Origin: an uncultured Arachnia sp.
GTDB taxonomy: Bacteria > Actinomycetota > Actinomycetes > Propionibacteriales > Propionibacteriaceae
Direction: 5' to 3'
NCBI GenBank assembly: GCA_947499145.1
Contig: CANMNB010000004.1
Coordinates: 248,001 to 312,000 of the forward strand
Length of the DNA: 64,000 nt
Made by a program: the position numbers and the translations under genes. Of this stretch, positions 8,637-16,871 are shown one piece after another. The notes under the pieces were generated by a model, which saw only the letters and a program-made list of their open reading frames with translations, was not told the DNA's origin and ran no database searches. Each line of letters opens with the position of its first letter. Position 1 is the first letter of the stretch.

Positions 8637-9031
8637 TTACACCTCCCGACGAACTGATCAACGATCTCCGCGAAGCAGTCGCAAAGAACCAGATCGCACA
8701 CTTCCTTCGTGACCCACACACCCAGGCAATCAGAGTTCTCGTGCACGATGAGACGGCCGGCCGGCACCTGGCCGACAAATGGCCTGGGCGGCTCCTCCTC
8801 GTCAACTCCCAGTGGACGGTAGACGAACTCACCCAGTTCGACTCGGTTATAGATGCCTTCCAAGGCCACGTACTCACTCACCAGGGCGGGATCAATCTCA
8901 ACACCATGCAGCCCTACGTGACCCTGACCGTGGATCGGGACACACCAGAGGTACAACACCTACGTAACGCCGTGCCCTCCACCTACCTCACGGTGAGGAT
9001 CAGCCCAGGCAGCGAGCCTCTGACCGCATGA
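8633..9031 (+). CDS. unknown 132-residue protein coupled to the split secreted protein gene
   Basis: The ATG at 8633 overlaps the TGA of the preceding frame (ATGA) and is preceded by CGGAGGCAGC, so translation is coupled and this start is preferred over the GTG/ATG codons further upstream. The product (MITPPDELINDL... to ...SPGSEPLTA) has no signal peptide, membrane segment or motif I recognise; it looks like a small cytosolic alpha/beta protein. The pairing of a small exported protein with a small cytosolic partner is reminiscent of effector/immunity or chaperone pairs, but nothing in the residues proves this. Base composition is low for the window (33 G/C of 60 in 8641-8700), suggesting acquisition together with its neighbour. 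Confidence 0.6.
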   Translation: MITPPDELINDLREAVAKNQIAHFLRDPHTQAIRVLVHDETAGRHLADKWPGRLLLVNSQWTVDELTQFDSVIDAFQGHVLTHQGGINLNTMQPYVTLTVDRDTPEVQHLRNAVPSTYLTVRISPGSEPLTA

Positions 9032-9305
9032 AATGACTCAGCGTTCGATCGTGGGGTCCCCTCGCCCAGGGCACGCGGTACCGACCCCTCGTCGTCAGCC
9101 AGCAGACCCACCCCGACCCACCCCCTTGGTGTGGTCGCACCTCTGAGTCTCGACAAGTTACAGGATTATAAGACAGGCTCGTGGAGGTCGTTCTTTTCCG
9201 GCGAGTCCCGCGGAGACGGGCGTCAGCGGGGGTGGCTCCGACGAGGGCCACCCCGACGGCCAGGGCCACGAGGGCCCTGGACCGCCGGAAGGCAAGCGAC
9301 AGCAT
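9000..9305 (-). pseudogene. orphan signal peptide: 5' remnant of a secreted-protein gene
   Basis: AGGAG precedes an ATG at 9305, 32 bp after the stop of the upstream GH51 gene, so this is positioned as the next gene of the glycosidase run. The first 29 residues are a classic Sec signal (FRRSR, then a hydrophobic core, then GATPADA). After about 9219 the frame runs into arginine-rich, non-protein-like sequence and ends at 9000 inside the oppositely oriented unknown gene. The mature domain is therefore missing. Either it belonged to another secreted enzyme now deleted, or it was once the start of the large GH43 gene that lies 1.2 kb further on and lacks a signal. The interval 9032-9218 holds no other gene that I can support. 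Confidence 0.55.
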
Positions 9306-9336
9306 TGTTGCTCCTGGGGGGTGAGGGGGTGGGTGG

Positions 9337-10854
9337 TCAGCCCAGTGTCAGCTCCAGGGTGATGAAGCTGTGGGCGGGGAGTTCGACGGTGAGTGTGCCG
9401 TCGGTGACAGCAGCGACGTCGAGGTCCTGGGGGGCCACGGCGTCGGGCTGGTGGGCGGTGTTGTGGGCGTTGATGGCGCCCGCGGTGAGGATGCGGCCGG
9501 TCAGGTCGGTGACCTGGTGGCCTCGGAGGTCGAGGGTCACCGAATGGGCGGCCTCGAGGTCGAGGTTGGACAGGGAGATGAGTGCTCGGCCGTTCTTGGT
9601 GGAGGCCGACGCGGAGACCAGCGGGAACTCGCGGTTGCCGACGGTGCGGGTGGGCAGGGCCTGGCCGGTCCAGTTGAGGGGGAGCAGGTCGGCGTCGTGG
9701 TGGCCCTTGTTCATCTCGAACACGTGGTAGGTGGGCGTTGTGATCAGCGTGTCGCCGTCGGTGAGGAGCATGGCCTGCAGCACGTTGACGGTTTGGGCGA
9801 TGTTGGCCATCACGAGCCGGTCGGCGTGGTGGTGGAAGGAGTCGAAGTGCACCGAGGCGACGAGGGCGTCGCGCATCGTGTTTTGCTGGTAGAGGAAGCC
9901 GGGGTTGGTGCCGGGTTCGACGGCGAACCAGGTGCCCCACTCATCGAGGACCAGGCCGATGCGCTTGGCGGGGTCGTAGACGTCCATGATGTTGCCGTGC
10001 CGGGTGAGGAGTTCATCGATCCGCCAGGCAGCGGCCATGGTCTGGTAGTAGGTGTCGGCGTCGAAGTCGGTGGCTGACTTCTTGTCCTCGAAGCCGGTGG
10101 GCATCGTGTAGTAGTGCAGCGAGATGGCGTCGAAGAAGTGGCGGGGGTTGCAGCCGCAGCCCAGGTCCCCGAGGGTCTTCATCAGGGTCTCGGTCCAGTG
10201 GTAGTCGTCGACGTTGGCGCCGCCGGCGATCTTGTAGAGCTTGTTCCCGTCGTGCTCGCGGCAGTAGGTGGAGTACTGGCGGGCGAGGTCGGCGTAGTAC
10301 TCGGCGCGCATGTTGCCGCCGCAGCCCCAGGACTCGTTGCCGATGCCCCAGTAGGTCACCTGCCAGGGCTCGTCGCGGCCGTTGCTGCGGCGCAGTTCGG
10401 ACATCGGCGCCTCACCGGAGCGGGTGAGGTATTCCATCCAGTCGGCCATCTCGCGGACGGTGCCGGAGCCGACGTTGCCGCAGATGTAGGGCTCGGTGCC
10501 GAGCTGCTCGATGAGGTCCATGAACTCGTGGGTGCCGAAGGAGTTGTCCTCCACGACATTGCCCCAGTGGGTGTTGACGACGGTGGGGCGCTGCTCCTTC
10601 GGGCCGACGCCGTCTCGCCAGTGGTACTCGTCGGCGAAACAGCCGCCCGGCCAGCGCAGGTTCGGGATGTCGATCGCGCGGAGGGCTTCGACGACGTCGG
10701 TGCGGATCCCGCGCACGTTGGGGATCTGCGAGTCCTCACCGACGAAGAACCCGCCGTAGATGCAGGCCCCGAGGTGCTCGGCGAAATGGCCGTACACGTG
10801 ACGCGAGATCGTGTGGCTGGTCACGTCGAGATTGATGACAGCGTTGAGGGACAT
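9337..10854 (-). CDS. GH51 alpha-L-arabinofuranosidase (distinct subtype)
   Basis: 505 residues, cytoplasmic. Acid/base Glu174 sits in [11 protein letters not shown] and the nucleophile Glu305 in [24 protein letters not shown] is also typical. The sequence resembles the hexameric GH51 enzymes of Geobacillus and Thermobacillus more than the other three GH51 proteins here, which share GNEMDGPW and DEWNVWY. A different preference among alpha-1,2, alpha-1,3 and alpha-1,5 linkages is likely but cannot be read from sequence. The ATG at 10854 lies 3 bp beyond the stop of the GH43 lipoprotein gene with AGGAG inside that gene's end, indicating an operon. Confidence 0.95.
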   Translation of the reverse strand: MSLNAVINLDVTSHTISRHVYGHFAEHLGACIYGGFFVGEDSQIPNVRGIRTDVVEALRAIDIPNLRWPGGCFADEYHWRDGVGPKEQRPTVVNTHWGNVVEDNSFGTHEFMDLIEQLGTEPYICGNVGSGTVREMADWMEYLTRSGEAPMSELRRSNGRDEPWQVTYWGIGNESWGCGGNMRAEYYADLARQYSTYCREHDGNKLYKIAGGANVDDYHWTETLMKTLGDLGCGCNPRHFFDAISLHYYTMPTGFEDKKSATDFDADTYYQTMAAAWRIDELLTRHGNIMDVYDPAKRIGLVLDEWGTWFAVEPGTNPGFLYQQNTMRDALVASVHFDSFHHHADRLVMANIAQTVNVLQAMLLTDGDTLITTPTYHVFEMNKGHHDADLLPLNWTGQALPTRTVGNREFPLVSASASTKNGRALISLSNLDLEAAHSVTLDLRGHQVTDLTGRILTAGAINAHNTAHQPDAVAPQDLDVAAVTDGTLTVELPAHSFITLELTLG

Positions 10855-10857
10855 GGG

Positions 10858-11892
10858 TCAGGACTCCTGATCGGGTGCGGTGGTACTGAGGACGGGCCAT
10901 CCGTCCTCAGTCCATCCAAGCTCATGGATGGCGAGTTGGAAGTCGCCGCCCAGGGTTGCGTCGTAATAGTGGTGCGCCAGGTGGTTGCCGGAGACCGACT
11001 GCCCACCCGGGCCGATGCGGTCGCCGTCGCTCTCCAGCAGCAAGGTGCCGCCGCCCTCGAGCAGCGGGACGCCATCGGCATCCAGGTAGGGGCCGGCGAT
11101 CTGCTCGGCGCGCCCGACATTGATGTTGTAGGTGCTGGCGGTGCCGCGGCAGCAGGAGTCGAAGGAGACGAACAGGTAGTACCAGCCGTCACGGTGGAGG
11201 AGCGCCGGCGCCTCGATGGCATTCGGCGGGAACCCGCGGTCGGCGATGGTGACCGGCTCGGCGCCCGCCGGCGGTTTGCCCGAGGGGAAGTCCAGCTCGA
11301 TCAGATGGATGCCGCCCCAGAAGGAGCCGAACGCCATCCAGCCCTGCCCGTCCTCGTCGATGATGATGGCTGGATCGATGGCGTTGTAGTTCTTCGAGCC
11401 GTCGGAGCTCCACACCTCGCCCTGGTCCACCCAGCCCTCGGAGGGGTTCTCGGGGTCGAGGTCGTCGTTGGTGCGCAGGCCGATGGCCGAGGTGTTGGAG
11501 CCGAAGGTGGAGGCGGAGTAGTAGAGGTACCACGTGCCGTCGTACTCGAAGACCTCCGGAGCCCAGAAGTTCTCGACCCCCTGGATCTTCTCGATGGCCC
11601 ACGTGGGCTCGGTCTCGGGCGTCCAGGCCTGTCCCACGTGCGTCCACTCCTCGCCGTCCGGGGAGGTGCGGACCTGGATGGCGCCCTGTCCGACCCGCGG
11701 GTCGCCCGTGGAGAAGACCATCCACGGCCGGTCGCCGTCGCCGACGACGAGTCCCGGGTCATGGGTGCGGAGCTCGCCGTACACGTCGATCGGCGTGGCG
11801 ACGGGAGAGGTCGCGTCGTCGCTCCCCCCAGCCTGGCACCCGACCAGGAGGGCCGCGGCGGCCAACACCGCGCCCCACCGGGCGAGCCTCAT
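10858..11892 (-). CDS. GH43 endo-alpha-1,5-L-arabinanase lipoprotein
   Basis: 344 residues. The N-terminus (MRLARWG, hydrophobic core, LLVGC) is a lipoprotein signal with Cys19, so the enzyme should be anchored outside the membrane. GH43 landmarks are THDPGLV (base), NAIDPAIII (pKa modulator) and NAIEAPALL (acid), together with FWAPEVFEYDGTWYLYYS and GSFWGGIHL. It would cut arabinan to oligosaccharides for import. Its ATG overlaps the stop of the upstream GH51 gene (ATGA, 11889-11892) and it is followed after 3 bp by the second GH51, so the three genes form one coupled unit. Confidence 0.94.
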   Translation of the reverse strand: MRLARWGAVLAAAALLVGCQAGGSDDATSPVATPIDVYGELRTHDPGLVVGDGDRPWMVFSTGDPRVGQGAIQVRTSPDGEEWTHVGQAWTPETEPTWAIEKIQGVENFWAPEVFEYDGTWYLYYSASTFGSNTSAIGLRTNDDLDPENPSEGWVDQGEVWSSDGSKNYNAIDPAIIIDEDGQGWMAFGSFWGGIHLIELDFPSGKPPAGAEPVTIADRGFPPNAIEAPALLHRDGWYYLFVSFDSCCRGTASTYNINVGRAEQIAGPYLDADGVPLLEGGGTLLLESDGDRIGPGGQSVSGNHLAHHYYDATLGGDFQLAIHELGWTEDGWPVLSTTAPDQES

Positions 11893-13385
11893 CGCGCCAG
11901 CCTGGTCATGGACCAGGAGATCGGGGGCAGGTCGATCGTGAGGGTCTGCCCGTCGAGGGTGGCGGAGTCGTTGGGGCGGGGAGCGACGGTGGTGTCGTCC
12001 TCCACGCTGGCCTGCCAGCGGGGGTCGTCGTGGTGGAGGGTCAGGGCCTCGCCGAGACGGCAGCCGGCGGGGACCTCGATGGAGACGGTGATGGTGTCCG
12101 TCTCGTGGCGGTTGACGAGGAAGACCGTTCCCTCGTCGTCCTCCCAGGTGGCGACGGCGTCGATCGCCTGGACGGTCCCGAACTCGGACGAGTCGATCGT
12201 CGGTCCGTCGATGACGACGCGCAGCACGTCGCCCCTCGCGTGGGCGGACGTCAGGGCGAAGGGGTGGAAGATCGTCTGCTTCCAGGTGGGGCCGCCCGGC
12301 TCGGCCATGATCGGGGCGATCACGTTGACCAGCTGCGCCTGGCTGGCGGACCACACCCGGTCGGTGTGGCGGAGCAGCGAGATCATCAGGTTCCCGACCA
12401 CGACGGCGTCGGCGACGCTGTAGTTGTCCTCCAGCAGACGCGGCGCGACGGGCCAGTCGTCACCCGTGGGTGGCTTGGACGGCGTGCGGTCCTGGTACCA
12501 GACGTTCCACTCGTCGAAGGAGATGCCGATCATCTTGTCGGACTTGCGGGCAGCCGCCACGGTGTCGGCGGTGGCCGCGACCTGGTTGATGAATCGATCC
12601 ATGTCCTCGGCGGAGACGAGGAACTCCTGCAGCCCGGCCTCCTTCTCCCAGTAGTAAGCATGGGCGGAGATCATGTCGACGTGGTCCCACGCCTCGGTCA
12701 GGACCGTGCGCTCCCACTCCCCGAAGGTCGGCATGGAGCGTGACGACGATCCGCAGGCGACGAGCTCGAGGTCGGGGTCGATCATGCGCATGGCGCGGGC
12801 CGTCTCGGTGGCGATGCGGCCGTACTCCTGGGCGGTCTTGTGCCCGATCTGCCAGGGGCCGTCCATCTCGTTGCCCAGGCACCACATCGTCACCCGGTAG
12901 GGGTCGGCGGCCGCGTTCATCCTGCGCTGTTCGGCCCAGTGGGAGCCCGCCGGCACGTTGCAGTACTCGAGCAGGTCGAGGGCTTCCGCGACGCCGCGAG
13001 TGCCGAGGTTGACCGCCATCATGGGCTCGACGCCGGCCTTGGCGGCCCAGGCCATGAACTCGTCGGTGCCGAAGGTGTTGGGCTCCATGGAGTGCCACGC
13101 GAGGTCAAGCCGCTGGGGCCGGTCGTCCACCGGTCCGACGCCGTCCTCCCAGCGGTACCCGGAGACGAAGTTGCCTCCGGGGTAGCGGACCGTGCTCACG
13201 CCGAGCTCCTTGACCAGGTCCAGCACGTCGGTGCGGAATCCGTCCTCGTCGGCGGTGGGGTGGTCCGGCTCGTGGAGCCCGGTGTACACGCACCTCCCCA
13301 GGTGCTCCACGAAGGAGCCGAACGTGCGCCTGCGCACGGGTCCGACGGTGAAGTCGGGATTGATGACGAGACGTGCGGTGTCCAT
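11889..13385 (-). CDS. GH51 alpha-L-arabinofuranosidase (copy B)
   Basis: 498 residues, no signal peptide. Acid/base Glu173 in WCLGNEMDGPW and the nucleophile in ISFDEWNVWY (about 292). The first 30 residues (NPDFTVGPVRRRTFGSFVEH) are nearly identical to copy A at 2052-3578, so the two look like paralogues from a fairly recent duplication. The ATG at 13385 follows AAGGAG. It is the first gene of the minus-strand glycosidase operon and shares a divergent intergenic region with the ABC importer operon. Confidence 0.95.
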   Translation of the reverse strand: MDTARLVINPDFTVGPVRRRTFGSFVEHLGRCVYTGLHEPDHPTADEDGFRTDVLDLVKELGVSTVRYPGGNFVSGYRWEDGVGPVDDRPQRLDLAWHSMEPNTFGTDEFMAWAAKAGVEPMMAVNLGTRGVAEALDLLEYCNVPAGSHWAEQRRMNAAADPYRVTMWCLGNEMDGPWQIGHKTAQEYGRIATETARAMRMIDPDLELVACGSSSRSMPTFGEWERTVLTEAWDHVDMISAHAYYWEKEAGLQEFLVSAEDMDRFINQVAATADTVAAARKSDKMIGISFDEWNVWYQDRTPSKPPTGDDWPVAPRLLEDNYSVADAVVVGNLMISLLRHTDRVWSASQAQLVNVIAPIMAEPGGPTWKQTIFHPFALTSAHARGDVLRVVIDGPTIDSSEFGTVQAIDAVATWEDDEGTVFLVNRHETDTITVSIEVPAGCRLGEALTLHHDDPRWQASVEDDTTVAPRPNDSATLDGQTLTIDLPPISWSMTRLAR

Positions 13386-13429
13386 GGAGAGCGGCTCCTT
13401 CGCCGGTCGAGCATTCAACGATGAAGGGA

Positions 13430-13459
13430 AGCATGTCATGCGTCACAGCAGGCGGTCAA
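13430..13459 (-). promoter_or_regulatory. putative promoter of the minus-strand glycosidase operon
   Basis: On the minus strand TTGACC (13454-13459) is followed after 18 bp by CATGCT (13430-13435), about 45 bp upstream of the GH51 start at 13385. The -35 is good and the -10 is poor. Confidence 0.4.
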
Positions 13460-13517
13460 CCCTCTGCTGGCAACTGGGGGCAGCAGGTCACGATCTGATC
13501 CCGACTCCCCGTGAGGG

Positions 13518-13546
13518 TTGACGCATTCATCGATTACCGTTATACA
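13518..13546 (+). promoter_or_regulatory. sigma70-type promoter of the ABC importer operon
   Basis: TTGACG (13518-13523), a 17-bp spacer and TATACA (13541-13546) form a near-consensus promoter about 95 bp upstream of the binding-protein start. The spacer contains ATCGATTACCGTTAT, which shares a TTACC core with the element upstream of the LacI gene at 38684 and may be a repressor contact. This promoter and the minus-strand one are about 60 bp apart, so one regulator could control both operons. Confidence 0.65.
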
Positions 13547-13641
13547 TGTCCCCAAGAGTCTCCAGGGCCGGAGCTCGCGAAGGAGTTCGCCAAGGAAGGC
13601 AGCCCTTCCGGGGATCGGCCCCCAACATCGAAAGGGCCAGC

Positions 13642-15000
13642 ATGTTTGGCAAAATCAACCGCCGCACCCTACTCGCCGGAGCCGGCGCAGCGGCCATGGC
13701 CACCGGCCTCGCCGCCTGTGGGGGCAATGACAACGCCTCTCCGCAGGCCTCCGGATCGGCATCGGCCTCGGGAGGCGCCGGCAGCAATGCGGGCGTCGAG
13801 ATCACCTACATGTTCCGCGGGGGCGAGGACGAGCGGAAGGCCTACGACCAGGCCATCGCCGCCTTCGAGGAGCAGACCGGCGCGAAAGTCAAGGTCATCG
13901 TGACCGACGCCGACCAGTACCGCACCAAGCTGCAGGCCGCCATCACCGGCAATCAGGTGCCCGACGTGTTCTACCTCGAGCAGGGCTCCGTCATGGCGTT
14001 CGCCAAGAACGGCATCGTCAAGAACATCACCCCCGACATCGAGGCCGCCGGCCTGGACATCGACCGCGTGTGGAAGTACGGCGTCGACTCCTACCGCTTC
14101 GACGGCGATCAGGTCGGCCAGGGCGACATCTACGGCCTGCCCAAGGACGTCGGCCCGTTCTCCTTCGGCTACAACAAGACCATGCTCGAGGCCGCGGGGA
14201 TCCCGCTGCCCGACAAGGACAAGCCCTACACGTGGGCCGAGTTCCGTGAGGTCTCCAAGCAGCTGACCAAGGACGAGCAGTGGGGCACCGGCCTCAACGT
14301 GGTGTGGAACCTGCAGGCGTGGGTCTGGTCCAACGGCGCGGACTGGGCGGACGAGGAGCGTCGCACCGTCACCGTCGACACCCCGGAGTTCGCCGAGGCC
14401 CTCCAGGACTTCGCCGACATCCAGCTCGTCGACAAGTCCACCCCGTCGGTCGAGCAGGCGCAGACCATGGACACCTACCAGCGCTGGATGCGCGGGCAGA
14501 TCGGCTTCTTCCCCGTCGGCCCGTGGGACGTCTCCACCTACCGCGAGCTCGACTTCGAGTGGGACCTCATCCCTTGGCCCGTGGGCAAGACCGGCGAGAC
14601 GGCCACCTGGCTGGGCTCGCTCGGCATCTCCGTGTCCAACAAGACCGAGCACCCGGAGCTCGCCACCCAGCTTGCGATGTTCCTCTCGGCCGACGAGGAG
14701 ACCCAGCGCAGCCTCTACAAGGCCGGTATCCAGATCCCCAACCTGGTCGACATGGCCGAGGGCGAGTACCTCGAGGATGAGCTTGCCCCTGCCAACAAGG
14801 AGGAGTTCGTCCAGATCGCCCGCGACTACGGCCGTGCGCTGCCGGCCGCGGAGACCTGGTCCCCCGAGTGGTACGACGACTTCTGGATCGACATCCAGCA
14901 GGTCCTCGACGGCGACATCACCGCTGCCGACTGGCTGGCCCAGGTCCAGCCCCGGATGCAGCAGAAGCTGGACCAGGCCAACATGGCCGCCGGCCGCTGA
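13642..15000 (+). CDS. ABC sugar importer, substrate-binding lipoprotein
   Basis: 452 residues of the family 1 extracellular solute-binding type. The N-terminus combines twin arginines (NRRTLLAG) with a lipobox (TGLAAC, Cys26), so it is a probable Tat-exported lipoprotein. A low-complexity Ser/Gly/Ala linker follows. Internal features include DVFYLEQGSV, YGLPKDVGPFSFGYNK and a tryptophan-rich C-terminal lobe. It should capture arabino-oligosaccharides or L-arabinose, judged by its glycosidase neighbours. The ATG at 13642 follows AAAGGG; the longer upstream frame is leader. It is followed by a stable hairpin and then two permease genes. Confidence 0.93.
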   Translation: MFGKINRRTLLAGAGAAAMATGLAACGGNDNASPQASGSASASGGAGSNAGVEITYMFRGGEDERKAYDQAIAAFEEQTGAKVKVIVTDADQYRTKLQAAITGNQVPDVFYLEQGSVMAFAKNGIVKNITPDIEAAGLDIDRVWKYGVDSYRFDGDQVGQGDIYGLPKDVGPFSFGYNKTMLEAAGIPLPDKDKPYTWAEFREVSKQLTKDEQWGTGLNVVWNLQAWVWSNGADWADEERRTVTVDTPEFAEALQDFADIQLVDKSTPSVEQAQTMDTYQRWMRGQIGFFPVGPWDVSTYRELDFEWDLIPWPVGKTGETATWLGSLGISVSNKTEHPELATQLAMFLSADEETQRSLYKAGIQIPNLVDMAEGEYLEDELAPANKEEFVQIARDYGRALPAAETWSPEWYDDFWIDIQQVLDGDITAADWLAQVQPRMQQKLDQANMAAGR

Positions 15001-15016
15001 CCCACTTCCGATGAGG

Positions 15017-15045
15017 GGGGCGGGGCCCTGCCCGGGTCCCGCCCC
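15017..15045 (+). terminator. intra-operon hairpin between binding-protein and permease genes
   Basis: A 12-bp G/C stem (15017-15028 with 15034-15045, one G-U pair) with a 5-nt loop sits just after the binding-protein stop. It probably acts as a partial terminator and 3' mRNA stabiliser, giving more binding protein than permease, a common arrangement in sugar ABC operons. Confidence 0.6.
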
Positions 15046-15066
15046 ACTCCTGATCCGAGGACAAGC

Positions 15067-16020
15067 ATGAGTGCCACCACGGCCGATGCGACGACGACGT
15101 CGCCGCCGAAGCGCCAGAAAGCGCCGAAGAAGCGCAAGTCAACCCTGTACCGCCGCGAGCACCTCGTCGCCGCGGCCTTCATCGCCCTGCCCCTGATCGG
15201 GTTCCTCACGTTCGCGATCGGGCCGTTCATGTACAGCGTCTACGCCTCGTTCACCAACTGGAACATGCTGAGCGAGCCCACGTGGATCGGCCTGGCCAAC
15301 TACGCGCAGGCGTTCGAGGACCCGTACTTCCGCAAGACGATGTTCAACACGTTCTTCTACATGATCGGCATCCCGATCGGTCTTGCGCTCTCCCTCACCC
15401 TCGCCCTGGCGATGAACCGAAGAATGCCGGGGCAGACCTTCTTCCGCTCCATCTACTACGTGCCCGTCGTCTCCTCGCTGGCGGCTGTCTCCATCCTCTG
15501 GCAGTGGGCCTACAACGGTGACTTCGGTCTGGTGAACCAGGTCCTGGCGCTGGTGGGCATCGACGGCCCCAACTGGTTGATGAACAAGGACACGGTCAAG
15601 CCGGCCCTCATCATCATGGCGATCTGGAAGGGCCTCGGCTTCTCGATGCTGCTCTACCTCGCAGCGCTGCAGAGCGTGCCGCGGTCGCTCTACGAAGCGG
15701 CCGAGATCGACGGCGCCAGCGCATTCAAGCGCTTCTGGTACATCACCTTCCCGATGGTGCAGCCGGTGACCTTCTTCCTCGTCGTCACCAACATCATCGC
15801 CGGCTCGCAGATCTTCACCGAAATCAACATCATGACCCCCACCGGCGGTCCCGAGTTCAGCTCCGCCTCGGTCGTTTGGTACATCTGGCGGCAGGCCTTC
15901 TCCAACCTCCAGATGGGTTACGCGTCGGCGATGGCCGTCCTCCTCGGGCTCCTCGTTTTCCTCATCACCGCGTTCCAGTTCTGGCTGAACGCCCGCAACT
16001 CCCACGAGGGGATGGAGTGA
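15067..16020 (+). CDS. ABC sugar importer permease (MalF type)
   Basis: 317 residues with six predicted membrane segments after a lysine/arginine-rich cytoplasmic start (SPPKRQKAPKKRKSTLYRRE). The EAA loop that docks to the ATPase is visible as YEAAEIDGASAFKRFWYITFP near residue 215. It forms a heterodimer with the next gene product. The ATG follows GAGGAC. No ATP-binding subunit is encoded nearby, so a shared MsiK-like ATPase elsewhere is expected. Confidence 0.95.
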   Translation: MSATTADATTTSPPKRQKAPKKRKSTLYRREHLVAAAFIALPLIGFLTFAIGPFMYSVYASFTNWNMLSEPTWIGLANYAQAFEDPYFRKTMFNTFFYMIGIPIGLALSLTLALAMNRRMPGQTFFRSIYYVPVVSSLAAVSILWQWAYNGDFGLVNQVLALVGIDGPNWLMNKDTVKPALIIMAIWKGLGFSMLLYLAALQSVPRSLYEAAEIDGASAFKRFWYITFPMVQPVTFFLVVTNIIAGSQIFTEINIMTPTGGPEFSSASVVWYIWRQAFSNLQMGYASAMAVLLGLLVFLITAFQFWLNARNSHEGME

Positions 16021-16021
16021 C

Positions 16022-16870
16022 ATGGCCAGGACAGTGAAGCAGCGTTACCGCACCGGCAACATCATCGTCGCCGTCGCCCTGTTGATCGGCGGCATCATCA
16101 TGGTGGCGCCCCTGCTATGGATGGTCTCCACGTCGCTCAAGACCCGCGAGGGCGTCTTCGCGCTCCCGCCCGAGTGGATCCCCCCGGTTCCACAGTGGGA
16201 GAACTACGTGCGGGTCTGGTCAGCGGGTCCGCTCCTCTCAGGCATCAAGAATTCCCTGATCGTGTCGCTGAGTGTCACGATCATCGGCTCCATCACGTCC
16301 ACGCTGGCGGCCTTCGCGTTCGCCAAGCTCCGCCTTCCGGGCAAGAACGCGATCTTCCTCTTCATGCTGGCCGGGCTGATGATCCCGTTCCCGACGCTGA
16401 TGATCCCGCAGTTCGTGATGTTCGCGAGCGTGGGCTGGGTGGACACCCTCCTGCCCCTGATCGTGCCTTTCCTGTTCGGCAACATCATGATGATCTTCTT
16501 CCTGCGGCAGTACCTCCACAGCGTCCCGGACTCGCTGATCGAGGCCGCGAAGATCGACGGTGCGGGCTACGGCCGGATCTTCGCCTCCATGATCCTGCCG
16601 CTCATCCGCCCCGCCATCGCTGCCCAGTTCATCCTGTGGTTCATGGCGGTCTGGAACGACTACCTCGCGCCGCTCATCTACCTCAACACCCCGGAGAAGC
16701 AGACGTTGCAGGTGGTCATCGCCAACTTCAACGCCAACTACGCCATCCAAACCGACTACCCACTGATCATGGCGGCGTCCGTGATCGCACTCGTCCCGGT
16801 CTTCGCGATCTTCGTCGCCTTCCAGCGGCAGATCATCGAGTCCGTGGCACTGACCGGCTCGAAGGGCTGA
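16022..16870 (+). CDS. ABC sugar importer permease (MalG type)
   Basis: 282 residues with six membrane segments. The EAA loop reads IEAAKIDGAGYGRIFASMILP (about 178-198), and the segment before it (FLFGNIMMIFFLRQYL) is typical of MalG/AraQ permeases. The start ATG lies one base after the preceding stop (TGACATG), so translation is coupled. Partner of the permease at 15067-16020 and the lipoprotein at 13642-15000. Confidence 0.95.
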   Translation: MARTVKQRYRTGNIIVAVALLIGGIIMVAPLLWMVSTSLKTREGVFALPPEWIPPVPQWENYVRVWSAGPLLSGIKNSLIVSLSVTIIGSITSTLAAFAFAKLRLPGKNAIFLFMLAGLMIPFPTLMIPQFVMFASVGWVDTLLPLIVPFLFGNIMMIFFLRQYLHSVPDSLIEAAKIDGAGYGRIFASMILPLIRPAIAAQFILWFMAVWNDYLAPLIYLNTPEKQTLQVVIANFNANYAIQTDYPLIMAASVIALVPVFAIFVAFQRQIIESVALTGSKG

Positions 16871-16871
16871 C

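Noticed and set aside
9165-9193. TATAAT on the minus strand at 9165-9170 as a promoter
   Set aside because: The matching -35 position (GAACGA) is poor, and it would transcribe only antisense into the small unknown gene.
10114-12423. Long plus-strand open frame (769 codons) opposite the GH51/GH43 genes
   Set aside because: It is antisense to two clearly recognised enzymes, has Val/Gly/Ala-biased composition typical of a high-GC shadow frame and no motif.
15139-16023. Minus-strand open frame of 294 codons opposite the first permease
   Set aside because: Rich in Glu/Arg/His/Val without any domain, and the plus strand encodes a standard permease with an EAA loop.
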